Shown here piece by piece: positions 1-6,281 of a DNA stretch of 7,125 bases. The DNA comes from a bacterium (GTDB lineage Bacteria; Cyanobacteriota; Sericytochromatia; S15B-MN24; VGJW01), in assembly GCA_021790035.1 (NCBI GenBank), contig JAJYIO010000127.1, forward strand, positions 1 to 7,125, given 5' to 3'. Each line of letters begins with the position of its first letter. Positions within the stretch are counted from its first letter, which is position 1. The position numbers and the translations under genes were made by a program. The notes under the pieces are model-generated. The model did not search any database. It was given only the letters and a program-made list of their open reading frames with translations, and was not told where the DNA came from.

Positions 1-1
1 C

Positions 2-673
2 CGCGGCATGATCGGCGGCTTTGGCGGCGGCATGGGGGGCCGCGGCGTGATCGGCGGCTGGAGCCACGGTTTCGGCGGTAACTGGGGCCACGGTTACGGT
101 CACCGTTGGGGAGCGTATGGCTACGGCTGGCCGGGATACGGGTCGTACGGTTGGCCGGGATACGGGTCATACGGCTGGCCGGGGTACGGGTCGTACGGTT
201 GGCCGGGATACGGGTCGTACGGCTGGCCGGGGTACGGGTCATACGGCTGGCCGGGGCTCTACCCGTTTGACGCGGCCCTCTGGGGAGGCTTCTACCCGTT
301 CGGCGTCTTCGGGGCCGGCTATCCCTATGCAAACGGCCTCTTCCCGTTCGGGTTCTATCCGTTCACGTACAACCAGGACCTGCTCCTGGCTCCCTATGCC
401 ATGGCCTCCGGCGTGTACTCGCCGTTCTATCCTCCGTTCTACGCCAACCCGGCGGGTCTTTACCCGTACAGCGGAATGGCCCCACCTCCCGCCGGGGGAG
501 CGCCGCTGCCTCCATTCGGCGGATCCGTGATGCCGCCAGCTGGGGCTCCGCCGATCCCGCCCAACGCAGCTCCCCCGCAGATGCCCACCTCGCAGGAGTC
601 GACCGGGCAGATGCCGATGATGCCACCATGGCAACAGATGCCCACGACGCCGCAGCCGATTCAGCCGCACTAA
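2..673 (+). CDS. Gly/Tyr/Trp/Pro-rich tandem-repeat protein, 5' end probably missing
   Basis: I do not recognise this protein. The first ATG is at position 8, but the frame is open back to the left edge and already glycine-rich there, so the true start probably lies outside the window. Counting from that ATG it has 221 residues in four zones. Residues 1-38 are rich in Gly, Trp and His. Residues 39-83 are five copies of the octapeptide YGWPGYGS plus a partial sixth. Residues 84-155 are aromatic, with repeated [LF][YF]PF motifs at 84-87, 95-98, 111-114 and 116-119. Residues 156-221 are a Pro/Met/Gln/Ala tail ending in His before TAA. There is no catalytic motif, and no signal peptide can be judged because the N-terminus is absent. 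The composition resembles adhesive, silk-like or coat structural proteins, so an extracellular or surface role is a guess. The gene converges on the flagellar operon and need not be related to it. It is confidently coding because variation between repeat units is purely synonymous in this frame. Confidence 0.72.
   Translation, partial: RGMIGGFGGGMGGRGVIGGWSHGFGGNWGHGYGHRWGAYGYGWPGYGSYGWPGYGSYGWPGYGSYGWPGYGSYGWPGYGSYGWPGLYPFDAALWGGFYPFGVFGAGYPYANGLFPFGFYPFTYNQDLLLAPYAMASGVYSPFYPPFYANPAGLYPYSGMAPPPAGGAPLPPFGGSVMPPAGAPPIPPNAAPPQMPTSQESTGQMPMMPPWQQMPTTPQPIQPH
122..256 (+). repeat. 24-bp tandem repeat, five full units plus a 15-bp partial unit
   Basis: The units lie at 122-145, 146-169, 170-193, 194-217 and 218-241, and a partial unit at 242-256 (TACGGCTGGCCGGGG). 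Each encodes Tyr-Gly-Trp-Pro-Gly-Tyr-Gly-Ser. Units differ at only three positions: GGC/GGT, GGA/GGG and TCG/TCA. All three are third codon positions and all are silent. There are no spacers, so this is a coding minisatellite and not a CRISPR array. Confidence 0.97.
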
Positions 674-691
674 ACTCTTTCAGGCTGGAGC

Positions 692-723
692 GGGCCCGAT
701 CGCGCAGCATGGCGACCGGGCCC
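692..723. terminator. inverted repeat between convergent genes, candidate bidirectional terminator
   Basis: Arms GGGCCCGATCGC (692-703) and GCGACCGGGCCC (712-723) flank an 8-nt loop. Eleven of 12 positions pair as Watson-Crick on the plus strand. The odd pair is A-C there but becomes a G-U wobble in a minus-strand transcript, so the fliJ-side RNA could form all 12 pairs. The repeat lies 18 nt after the stop of the plus-strand gene and 30 nt after the fliJ stop, which is where a shared terminator belongs. Neither side has a clear run of T: the plus strand is followed by ACTTTGCC and the minus strand by GCTCCAGCC. Intrinsic termination is therefore not certain, and it could instead be an mRNA 3'-end stabiliser. 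Confidence 0.5.
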
Positions 724-753
724 ACTTTGCCTCTGGGCCGTTGGACCTCGACT

Positions 754-1215
754 TCAATCCTCGAGCGGCGCGGGTCGGGCGAAGGCCTGGGTCGCCAGCT
801 CGTCCATCAGGTGGGCCTCCGCGGTGTCGATCTCGACCTGCCAGGCCTTGAACTGCTTTTCCTTGAGCCTGGAGAGCACCTCACGGTCCTGCCGAGCCTG
901 GACGAGGGCACGCCGTGCCCGCTCCTCTTCTCGGATGGCCCTGGCCACCGCCTGCTCGGCCTGCTCTCGCTGGACCTCGAGGCTCTGCCGAAAACTCACG
1001 AAGGCGGCCAGATCCGGCGCGGAGAACCCGCCTCGGGCCAGGAGAGCCGTCTGGTCGGCCAGCGATCGCTCGGTCCGCTCGTCGATCGTCCGAACGGCGA
1101 CCTCGGCATCCAGTCTCGCCTGAACGGATCGAGCAAGCTCACCCGCGCGCTCGTCCTCGATCACCTGCCGGTGGTGAAGGAGCGTCTCGAGCCCGAACCG
1201 GAAACGTTTTGGCAT
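754..1215 (-). CDS. fliJ: flagellar export protein FliJ
   Basis: FliJ is the central stalk-like, coiled-coil subunit of the flagellar type III export ATPase complex. It docks in the pore of the FliI hexamer and contacts the export gate. The product is 153 residues, close to the usual 140-150. It opens with the family-typical pattern of basic and aromatic residues before a Leu (PKRFRFGLETLLHHRQ). Almost all the rest is charged, Ala/Glu/Arg/Gln-rich helix with heptad-like Leu/Ala spacing and hardly any Gly or Pro, as expected for an antiparallel coiled coil. FliJ is poorly conserved in sequence, so the call rests on length, the N-terminal pattern, composition and position directly after fliI. 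The ATG lies 17 nt after the fliI stop and has no strong Shine-Dalgarno sequence, so translation is probably coupled to fliI. It is the last gene of the operon here. Confidence 0.9.
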   Translation of the reverse strand: MPKRFRFGLETLLHHRQVIEDERAGELARSVQARLDAEVAVRTIDERTERSLADQTALLARGGFSAPDLAAFVSFRQSLEVQREQAEQAVARAIREEERARRALVQARQDREVLSRLKEKQFKAWQVEIDTAEAHLMDELATQAFARPAPLED

Positions 1216-1232
1216 CTACGAGGCCGGGCGCT

Positions 1233-2549
1233 CTAGGCGCCGAGCTGCGTCAGCGCGGCCAGCGTGCCGCTGAACTCCGCTGGCTCCTTCATCGGCTGGC
1301 GCAAGAAGGCGTCCGTCGCCGACTTGAGCTGTATGGCCCGGTCGATGGCGGGATTGGAGCCCGAGGCGTAAGCACCGATGTTGATGAGATCGCGAGCTTC
1401 CCGGTACGTCGCCAGGAGCTCGCGGAACCGGCCCGCGGCTCGCTGGTGATCGGCGCTGGTGACCTGGGGCATGACCCGGGAGATGCTGGACAGCACGTCG
1501 ATCGCCGGAAAGTGGTTCATCGCGGCGAGCTCTCGTGACAGGATGACGTGCCCGTCGAGAATCCCTCGAACCGCGTCGCTGATGGGCTCGTTGAAGTCGT
1601 CGGCGTCGACCAGGACCGTGTAGATCCCCGTGATCGATCCCTGCTCGCCCATTCCGGCCCGCTCGAGCAAGCGCGGCAGGAGAGCGAACACGCTGGGGGT
1701 GTAACCCTTGGTCGCCGGCGGCTCGCCGACCGCCAGGCCCACCTCGCGCTGTGCCATCGCGAAGCGCGTGACCGAATCCATCATCAAGATCACCTCGGCC
1801 CCCTGATCGCGGAAGGACTCCGCGATCGCCGTCGCGACGAAGGCACCCTTCAGACGCACGAGCGCAGGGGAATCGCTGGTGGCGACCACGACGACGCTCC
1901 GGGCGAGGCCCTCGGGGCCCAGGTCCGACTCGATGAACTCGCGCACCTCGCGGCCCCGTTCTCCGATCAGGGCGATGACGTTGAGATCGGCTCGCGAGTA
2001 GCGGGCGATCATGCCGAGGAGCGTGCTCTTGCCGACGCCGGATCCAGCGAAGATGCCGAACCGCTGCCCCAGGCCGACGGTCAACAAGCCATCGAGCGCC
2101 CGCACGCCCACCTGCAAGGGGCGATCGATGCGGCGGCGCAGCAACGGATTGGGGGGCGGGCGATCCATCGGAGCCTTGTGGCGCGTCGCCAGGGGCCCGA
2201 GGCCATCGATGGGGCGTCCGAGTCCGTCGAGGACCCGGCCCCGCAGCTCGAGGCCGGCCGGCACCAAGAACGGGCGACCCGTCGCGATCACGCGGGAGCC
2301 CGGCTTGAGCCCCCCCATCGGGCCCAGCGGCATCAAGAGCAGGCGATCGCCGCGAAATCCGACGACCTCTGCCAGGATGGGCGGCTCGCCGTCAGGCAGG
2401 ATCCGGCAGATCTCCCCCACCTTGGCTGGCGGCCCCAGGCTCTCGACCACCAGGCCCACGACCTGCGCGACCTTGCCCTCGTAGCGCACCGGATCGAGGC
2501 CCTCGACGCGCTCGAGATGCGACGCCAGGTCGAGGATGGACGCGCTCAA
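1233..2549 (-). CDS. fliI: flagellum-specific ATPase FliI
   Basis: FliI is the cytoplasmic hexameric ATPase that, with FliH and FliJ, drives export of rod, hook and filament subunits. The frame is open further upstream, but the start chosen is a TTG at 2547-2549. It overlaps the fliH stop as TTGA and has GAGGA six bases upstream. This gives 438 residues, the normal FliI length, whereas the longer reading would add 47 residues lying inside fliH. Visible motifs, numbered from TTG, are the Walker A loop AGSGVGKST (168-176, Lys174), the ALIGERGREV segment with the catalytic-type Glu197, and the Walker B strand VILMMDSVTRF ending at Asp258. The VDADDFNEPISDAVRGILDG stretch is typical of type III secretion ATPases and separates this protein from F1 beta. 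No truncation or missing key residue is seen. Confidence 0.97.
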   Translation of the reverse strand: MSASILDLASHLERVEGLDPVRYEGKVAQVVGLVVESLGPPAKVGEICRILPDGEPPILAEVVGFRGDRLLLMPLGPMGGLKPGSRVIATGRPFLVPAGLELRGRVLDGLGRPIDGLGPLATRHKAPMDRPPPNPLLRRRIDRPLQVGVRALDGLLTVGLGQRFGIFAGSGVGKSTLLGMIARYSRADLNVIALIGERGREVREFIESDLGPEGLARSVVVVATSDSPALVRLKGAFVATAIAESFRDQGAEVILMMDSVTRFAMAQREVGLAVGEPPATKGYTPSVFALLPRLLERAGMGEQGSITGIYTVLVDADDFNEPISDAVRGILDGHVILSRELAAMNHFPAIDVLSSISRVMPQVTSADHQRAAGRFRELLATYREARDLINIGAYASGSNPAIDRAIQLKSATDAFLRQPMKEPAEFSGTLAALTQLGA

Positions 2550-3352
2550 GGTTGGTCCTCGAGCCGGGCGATCTCGCGAGCCAACATCGGATCGTGCCCC
2601 GGGTCGTCGCGAACCAGCTCCTGGGCCACCTCCTCGAAGAGGGTCCGGAACGTGGCATCGATGGTGCAAAGGGTCGTCTCGACGATACATCCCCCCAGTC
2701 CGACGGCCGGGTCGGCCACCAGCTGGTAACCGGCCTTCTGAGCGGGGGGCGAGATGGCGCCAGCTGCCTCCAGACGGGCGTGGTCCGCCGGGTTGATCCG
2801 GACGCGCACCACGGTTCCTTCCGATGCCCGAGAGAGCGTCCGGCGCAGGATCTCGGCTGCCAGATCCGGTTGCGTGGCCTCGCGCTGAATGACCTTGCTG
2901 GCGGTCAGGAGGACCAGACGGACCACGTCGGGCTCGGCCTCGGCCAGCATCTGCTCGCGCTGGCCCACCACGCCTTCGATCTGCTGCTTCAGCGCCTCGA
3001 TCAGGCCAGCCCAGCTCTCGAGGGCCGCCTTCAGGCCCTCGGCCTGGCCGGCGGCGAGACCTTCCCGGCGGCCCGCCTCGACGGCCTCTTGCCGGAGCCG
3101 GGCGGCCTCCTGCTGGGCCTCCTCGAGGATCGCCAGAGAACGCAGATGCGCCTCTTCGGGCGGGATGTAGCCCTCGGGATACACGGGAGCCGGGGGCTCG
3201 AGGGGAATCTTGTCCTCCGCCACCCCGCCCCCTCGTACGATCATCCCGGCCTTGATGATCCTCGGGAGCTTGCGCTCGGCGTCCAGAACGCCGGGCGGCC
3301 CCACCTCGAGTCCGAGCGCCGCCAGGCGCTGAGCGAGATCGCTGGCTTCCAT
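2546..3352 (-). CDS. fliH: flagellar assembly protein FliH (export ATPase regulator/stator)
   Basis: FliH dimerises, binds the N-terminus of FliI, holds it inactive in the cytoplasm and tethers it to the C-ring. The 268-residue product shows the family plan. A variable Pro-rich N-terminus runs to about residue 65. A long helix (about 67-140) carries the hallmark GxxxG series at Gly94, Gly98, Gly102 and Gly106. A C-terminal globular domain (about 141-245) follows, with the FliH/YscL/V-ATPase-E-type pattern DPAVGLGGCIVET (214-226) and then TIDATFRTLF. The ATG is three bases after the fliG stop TAG, with only a distant GGAG inside the fliG end, so coupling to fliG is likely. Its stop overlaps the fliI start. 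The first 65 residues are the least certain part of the family match. Confidence 0.94.
   Translation of the reverse strand: MEASDLAQRLAALGLEVGPPGVLDAERKLPRIIKAGMIVRGGGVAEDKIPLEPPAPVYPEGYIPPEEAHLRSLAILEEAQQEAARLRQEAVEAGRREGLAAGQAEGLKAALESWAGLIEALKQQIEGVVGQREQMLAEAEPDVVRLVLLTASKVIQREATQPDLAAEILRRTLSRASEGTVVRVRINPADHARLEAAGAISPPAQKAGYQLVADPAVGLGGCIVETTLCTIDATFRTLFEEVAQELVRDDPGHDPMLAREIARLEDQP
2547..2560 (-). promoter_or_regulatory. ribosome binding site and TTG start of fliI overlapping the fliH stop
   Basis: On the minus strand GAGGA (2560-2556) is followed by six bases and then TTG (2549-2547). The fliH stop TGA (2548-2546) is embedded in the same TTGA. The good Shine-Dalgarno sequence at ideal spacing decides the fliI start, and the overlap implies translational coupling of these partner proteins. 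Confidence 0.85.
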
Positions 3353-3355
3353 CCG

Positions 3356-4369
3356 CTAACTGAGCAACTCGTCTCCGCCACCGCGGCTGATGACGATCTC
3401 GCCCCGCTCCTCGAGCGTGCGAATGGAGGCCACGATCTTCTGCTGGACTTCCTCGACGTCGCGAACGCGCACGGGCCCCATGTAGTCCAGCTCGTCTCGG
3501 ATCATCTTGCCCATGCGCTCGGACATGTTCTTGAAGATCCGGCTCTTGACCTCCTCGTTGGCCCCCTTGAGGGCGAGGGCCAGCTCCTTGCTGTCGATCT
3601 CGCGCAGAACGCGCTGGATACTGCGGTCGTCCAGGATGACGATGTCCTCGAAGACGAACATCAACTTCTTGATCTCGTCGGCGAGGTCCGGATTGTGCTC
3701 CTCGAGGGACTCGAGGATCGTACGCTCGGTGCCTCGGTCGACGCGGTTGAGGACCTCGACCACGGCCTTGACGCCGCCCGCGTTCGTGAAGTCCTGGCTC
3801 ATGACGGCCGAGAACTTGCGCTCCAGCACCTTCTCGACCTCGCGGAGCACGGCGGGATTGGTGCGGTCCATCTGCGCGATGCGCGTGGCCACGTCCGTCT
3901 GGAGGTCGCCCGGCAGGCCCGAGAGAACCACGGCGGCCTGCTGGGGTTTCATGTAGGCCAGGATCAGGGCGATCGTCTGTGGATGCTCGGCCTGGATGAA
4001 GTTGAGGACCTGCGTGGGGTCGGCCTGGCGGATGAACTCGAACGGCAGGGCCACCAGCGATTCCGACAGGCGCTGGAGGATCTCCTCGGCCCTCTCGGCC
4101 CCGAGGGCCCTTGCCAGCAATGCCCGGGCGTACTGCACACCTCCGCTCGAGATGTAACGGTTGGCCTGGATCATGTGATAGAACTCTTCGAGGATCTCCT
4201 CCGTCGTCTCGTGCGACAGCTTGCCGAGGTTGGCCACCTCGAGCGTGAGCGCCTCGATGTCCTCGCTGTTGCCGAGGTGCTTGAGGATATCCCCTGAGAC
4301 CTCGGGTCCCAGCGTGATGAGGAGCGCCGCGGCCTTCTGCCGGGCGGTCAGCTCTCTCGGTGAGCGCAT
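3356..4369 (-). CDS. fliG: flagellar motor switch protein FliG
   Basis: FliG is the C-ring rotor protein. Its N-terminal domain binds the C-terminal tail of FliF, its middle domain binds FliM, and its C-terminal domain meets the stator to produce torque. The 337-residue product is full length. It has the conserved N-terminal domain with KAAALLITLGPEVSGDILKH (12-31), the EHPQ motif (128-131), the GG linker (198-199) and MFVFED (237-242). The torque helix keeps the charged positions known from E. coli: Lys268, Arg285, Asp292, Glu293 (Asp in E. coli) and Arg301. The C-terminus ISRGGGDELLS resembles Bacillota FliG rather than the enterobacterial form. The ATG at 4369 has an AAGGGG element 12 bases upstream, which is rather far. 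The gene follows the small FliF-tail-like gene by 36 nt. Confidence 0.98.
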   Translation of the reverse strand: MRSPRELTARQKAAALLITLGPEVSGDILKHLGNSEDIEALTLEVANLGKLSHETTEEILEEFYHMIQANRYISSGGVQYARALLARALGAERAEEILQRLSESLVALPFEFIRQADPTQVLNFIQAEHPQTIALILAYMKPQQAAVVLSGLPGDLQTDVATRIAQMDRTNPAVLREVEKVLERKFSAVMSQDFTNAGGVKAVVEVLNRVDRGTERTILESLEEHNPDLADEIKKLMFVFEDIVILDDRSIQRVLREIDSKELALALKGANEEVKSRIFKNMSERMGKMIRDELDYMGPVRVRDVEEVQQKIVASIRTLEERGEIVISRGGGDELLS

Positions 4370-4405
4370 TTCCGGATGCTACCCCTTACCGTCTTCTACC
4401 CTAGC

Positions 4406-4636
4406 CTAGCGCCCCTGCCTCGGCCGCTGGTCGTCGTCCTCGTGCAGCCACTGCGCGAGGATGCGGGCCAGGTCCTCGGGCCGAGAACGCGCCTGCCGAG
4501 CGATCTCGCGCATCAGCTCGTCGCGACGGTTCGAGGACGCCTCGGGAAACTGACGGATGGTCATGCCAAGTTCCGGCGGCATGCGTGGCACCGGCATCCG
4601 CCGCCACCGGCCGTCGTCTGGGGGCTTCATGGTCAT
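4406..4636 (-). CDS. small protein with a FliF C-terminal-tail-like (putative FliG-binding) motif
   Basis: I know of no named family for this 76-residue product. Residues 1-40 are basic and Pro-rich with no recognisable domain. Residues 41-67 align without a gap to FliF residues 499-525. Shared residues are Leu41, Arg43-Glu44-Ile45, Pro53-Glu54, Ala57-Arg58, Trp63 and Asp67, with conservative changes at many other positions. In FliF this tail is the helix that binds FliG's N-terminal domain, and both proteins end in an acidic cluster (here also followed by a short basic end). The gene lies exactly between fliF (64 nt) and fliG (36 nt). The ATG at 4636 has a perfect AGGAGG seven bases upstream, and its codons show the G/C third-position bias of the neighbours. 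An overlapping 94-codon frame (4401-4685) lacks any similarity and is treated as spurious. There is no signal peptide or membrane segment, so it is probably cytoplasmic. Binding to FliG is inference. Confidence 0.75.
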   Translation of the reverse strand: MTMKPPDDGRWRRMPVPRMPPELGMTIRQFPEASSNRRDELMREIARQARSRPEDLARILAQWLHEDDDQRPRQGR

Positions 4637-4649
4637 ACCCCTCCCTCCT
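4634..4649 (-). promoter_or_regulatory. strong ribosome binding site of the small fliF-fliG intergenic gene
   Basis: The minus strand reads AGGAGG (4649-4644), seven bases, then ATG (4636-4634). It is the best match to the anti-Shine-Dalgarno sequence among the gene starts examined in this operon. It chooses this ATG over four other in-frame ATGs (codons 3, 14, 19 and 25), and suggests the small protein is made efficiently. Confidence 0.8.
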
Positions 4650-4673
4650 GGACGCCCTCGAAGAGCCTCGCCA

Positions 4674-4700
4674 CGCCGCCGTCATCTCCTCGCGGCGGCG
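4674..4700 (-). other. GC-only inverted repeat directly after the fliF stop codon
   Basis: CGCCGCC (4674-4680) and GGCGGCG (4694-4700) are perfect inverted copies, extended by a G-C pair at 4681/4693 to an 8-bp stem with an 11-nt loop. In the mRNA the stem begins immediately after the fliF TGA, and the loop contains GAGGAG. No T run follows, so it is not an ordinary intrinsic terminator. It could protect or process the mRNA 3' end of fliF, or attenuate read-through into the small gene and fliG. The effect is untested. Confidence 0.45.
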
Positions 4701-6281
4701 TCATTCGTCGTCCATCATCCAGGTCCGGACCAGGCGTGCGACCTCCTCGGGTTGCGCCTTGACGACCTTCGAGATCTCCCGCTGGAGGTGGGTCTTCCGG
4801 TCTTCCTCGCCGATCGCCCCGAGTTCCGCCACGTTGACCGGGTTCTTGTCGAGCGACATGGGCATCTGCTCGAAGAGGTCCTCCTCGCGATTGGCGAGCC
4901 CTCTCCGCAGCAACAAGAGCGCCACGATACCAAGGATCAAGGCTCCGGCGACCTTGGCGATCGCCAGGATTCGCGCCTGTTGCTCCTCGGCCGCCATCTC
5001 GTTGGCCGTCTGCTGCTCGATCGTCGTGTTGAACGGAACGGCCGCCACCACCAGCGTATCGCCTCGAGTGGGATCGATGCCGGCAGCGGCCGAGATCATC
5101 TGCTGGATCGACTGCTGTTCGTTCTGGGGGATCTTGCCGTTCAGCGCCACCGAGACGGAGAGTCGCTTGAGCTCCGCGGGTGGCTTGATGATGCGCTTGA
5201 CCTCCTTGTCGTTGTCGTAGTTGCGCGTGACGTCGGTCCGGCGGTAGGCTCCGCCCGTGCCGGTCGAGCTCGATGCCTGGTAGGTCGGGATGTTGGTCGA
5301 CGTGCCAGGTACGCCCGCGGCCATCGGGCGAGAGCCGCTGTAGTCCTCGGTCATCTCGTGCTGGCTCAGGATCAGACCGCTCTTGGTACCGCTGGGGGTC
5401 GAGACCACGGGCTGGTAGATCACCTGGTTGGTCTCGATCTGGCTGAAGTCGAGATCGGCCTGGACCTGCACGACCGCGCCGTTCGGACCGAGGATCTGGT
5501 CGAGCATGTCCTGGAGGTTGTTGCGGAGTGACGCCTCGTAGGCGTGCTCGACGTCGAGCTGGCTGTCGCTCAAGGCGAGGCTGCTATCCCCGAGATCGAG
5601 CTCCTGCGAGTAGTTGCGGCCGAGCGTGTCGGCGACCATCACGTTCCTGGGTTTGAGGCCCGGCACGGAGCCCGCGACGAGGTTGACGATGGTCTGGGCC
5701 TGCTCCTTGCCGAACTGCGCACCCGGCTTGAGCTGCAGCATGACGGTCGCCGTGGTCGGGTTGTTCTGGTCGGATTCCGAGAACAGATCGGGCGGTGGCA
5801 CGGCGAGCGCCACCCGAGCGTTGTCGACGCCGACCATGCTCCGGATGGTCCGGGCCAGCTCGCCTTCCAGGGCGCGCTGCATGTTGAGGCGCTGCACGGC
5901 GTCGGTCTGCCCGAACTGCTGGCTCTTGTCGAAGAGATCCGAATACCCTTCCTGGGCCGATCCGCCTGGCAGGCCCTTGGACGCCAGCGCCAGTCGCATT
6001 TCCGCGACCTTCGGTCCGGGGACCATGATCCGGCGGCCGTCCGGCGAGACCTGGTAGGGGACGTGGTCCTGCTGGAGCTCCTGGATGATCGCGCCGGCAT
6101 CGGTATCGTCGAGATTGGTGAAGAGCGGCTGGAAGTCCGGAGTCTGGGCCCAGACCAGCAGGGCCACCAGGGCGATCACCGCACCCGCGGTGACGGCCAC
6201 GAAGATCAGGCGCTGAGGCGTCGACAGGCCGCCCCAGATGCGACTCAGCTCCGAGCGCACCTGGCGCAAGAATTCGTTCAA
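4701..6281 (-). CDS. fliF: flagellar MS-ring protein FliF
   Basis: FliF forms the MS ring in the inner membrane, the base on which the rod, C-ring and export gate assemble. The 526-residue product is typical in length. It has a first membrane helix at about 25-45, periplasmic ring-building (RBM/secretin-like) domains with LFTNLDDTDAGAIIQELQ and the GPKVAEMRLALASKGLP region, and a low-complexity Ser/Thr/Gly loop around 320-345. A second membrane helix lies at about 438-458, and a cytoplasmic tail ends in the FliG-binding segment (501-526: Arg-Glu-Ile, Pro-Glu-Glu, Ala-Arg, Trp, acidic end). The start is a TTG at 6281-6279. An in-frame TAA lies two codons upstream, there is no earlier ATG or GTG, and the resulting MNEFLRQ opening fits the family. 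The nearby AAGGGG is only two bases from this TTG, so initiation may be weak or coupled. Confidence 0.97.
   Translation of the reverse strand: MNEFLRQVRSELSRIWGGLSTPQRLIFVAVTAGAVIALVALLVWAQTPDFQPLFTNLDDTDAGAIIQELQQDHVPYQVSPDGRRIMVPGPKVAEMRLALASKGLPGGSAQEGYSDLFDKSQQFGQTDAVQRLNMQRALEGELARTIRSMVGVDNARVALAVPPPDLFSESDQNNPTTATVMLQLKPGAQFGKEQAQTIVNLVAGSVPGLKPRNVMVADTLGRNYSQELDLGDSSLALSDSQLDVEHAYEASLRNNLQDMLDQILGPNGAVVQVQADLDFSQIETNQVIYQPVVSTPSGTKSGLILSQHEMTEDYSGSRPMAAGVPGTSTNIPTYQASSSTGTGGAYRRTDVTRNYDNDKEVKRIIKPPAELKRLSVSVALNGKIPQNEQQSIQQMISAAAGIDPTRGDTLVVAAVPFNTTIEQQTANEMAAEEQQARILAIAKVAGALILGIVALLLLRRGLANREEDLFEQMPMSLDKNPVNVAELGAIGEEDRKTHLQREISKVVKAQPEEVARLVRTWMMDDE

Noticed and set aside
122..256. 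Possible CRISPR array
   Set aside because: The units are directly abutting 24-mers without spacers and are in frame in a coding sequence.
117..530. Alternative plus-strand frame with GRDTGRTAGRG-like repeats
   Set aside because: It is only the same 24-bp repeat read in another frame. The silent third-position variation supports the YGWPGYGS frame.
2550..2690. N-terminal extension of FliI to an upstream in-frame start at 2690
   Set aside because: It would add 47 residues inside fliH with no similarity to FliI. The TTG at 2549 has a good ribosome binding site and gives the normal length.
1548..2729. 393-codon open frame on the plus strand opposite fliI
   Set aside because: It is the antisense shadow of a fully conserved ATPase gene; long stop-free frames are common opposite GC-rich genes.
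2552..4297. 581-codon open frame on the plus strand across fliG and fliH
   Set aside because: It is antisense to two unmistakable flagellar genes, has no family similarity I can see and is His/Asp/Leu-rich, as expected for the complement of GC-rich coding DNA.
4401..4685. 94-codon minus-strand frame overlapping the small fliF-fliG gene
   Set aside because: It is an Arg/Ala/Gly-rich shadow composition with a GAGGAG directly touching its ATG (no spacing). The other frame has the FliF-tail similarity, the well-spaced Shine-Dalgarno sequence and G/C-biased third positions.
4557..5531. Long plus-strand frames opposite fliF (also 5544-6350)
   Set aside because: Both are antisense to fliF, with biased composition and no recognisable domain or ribosome binding site.
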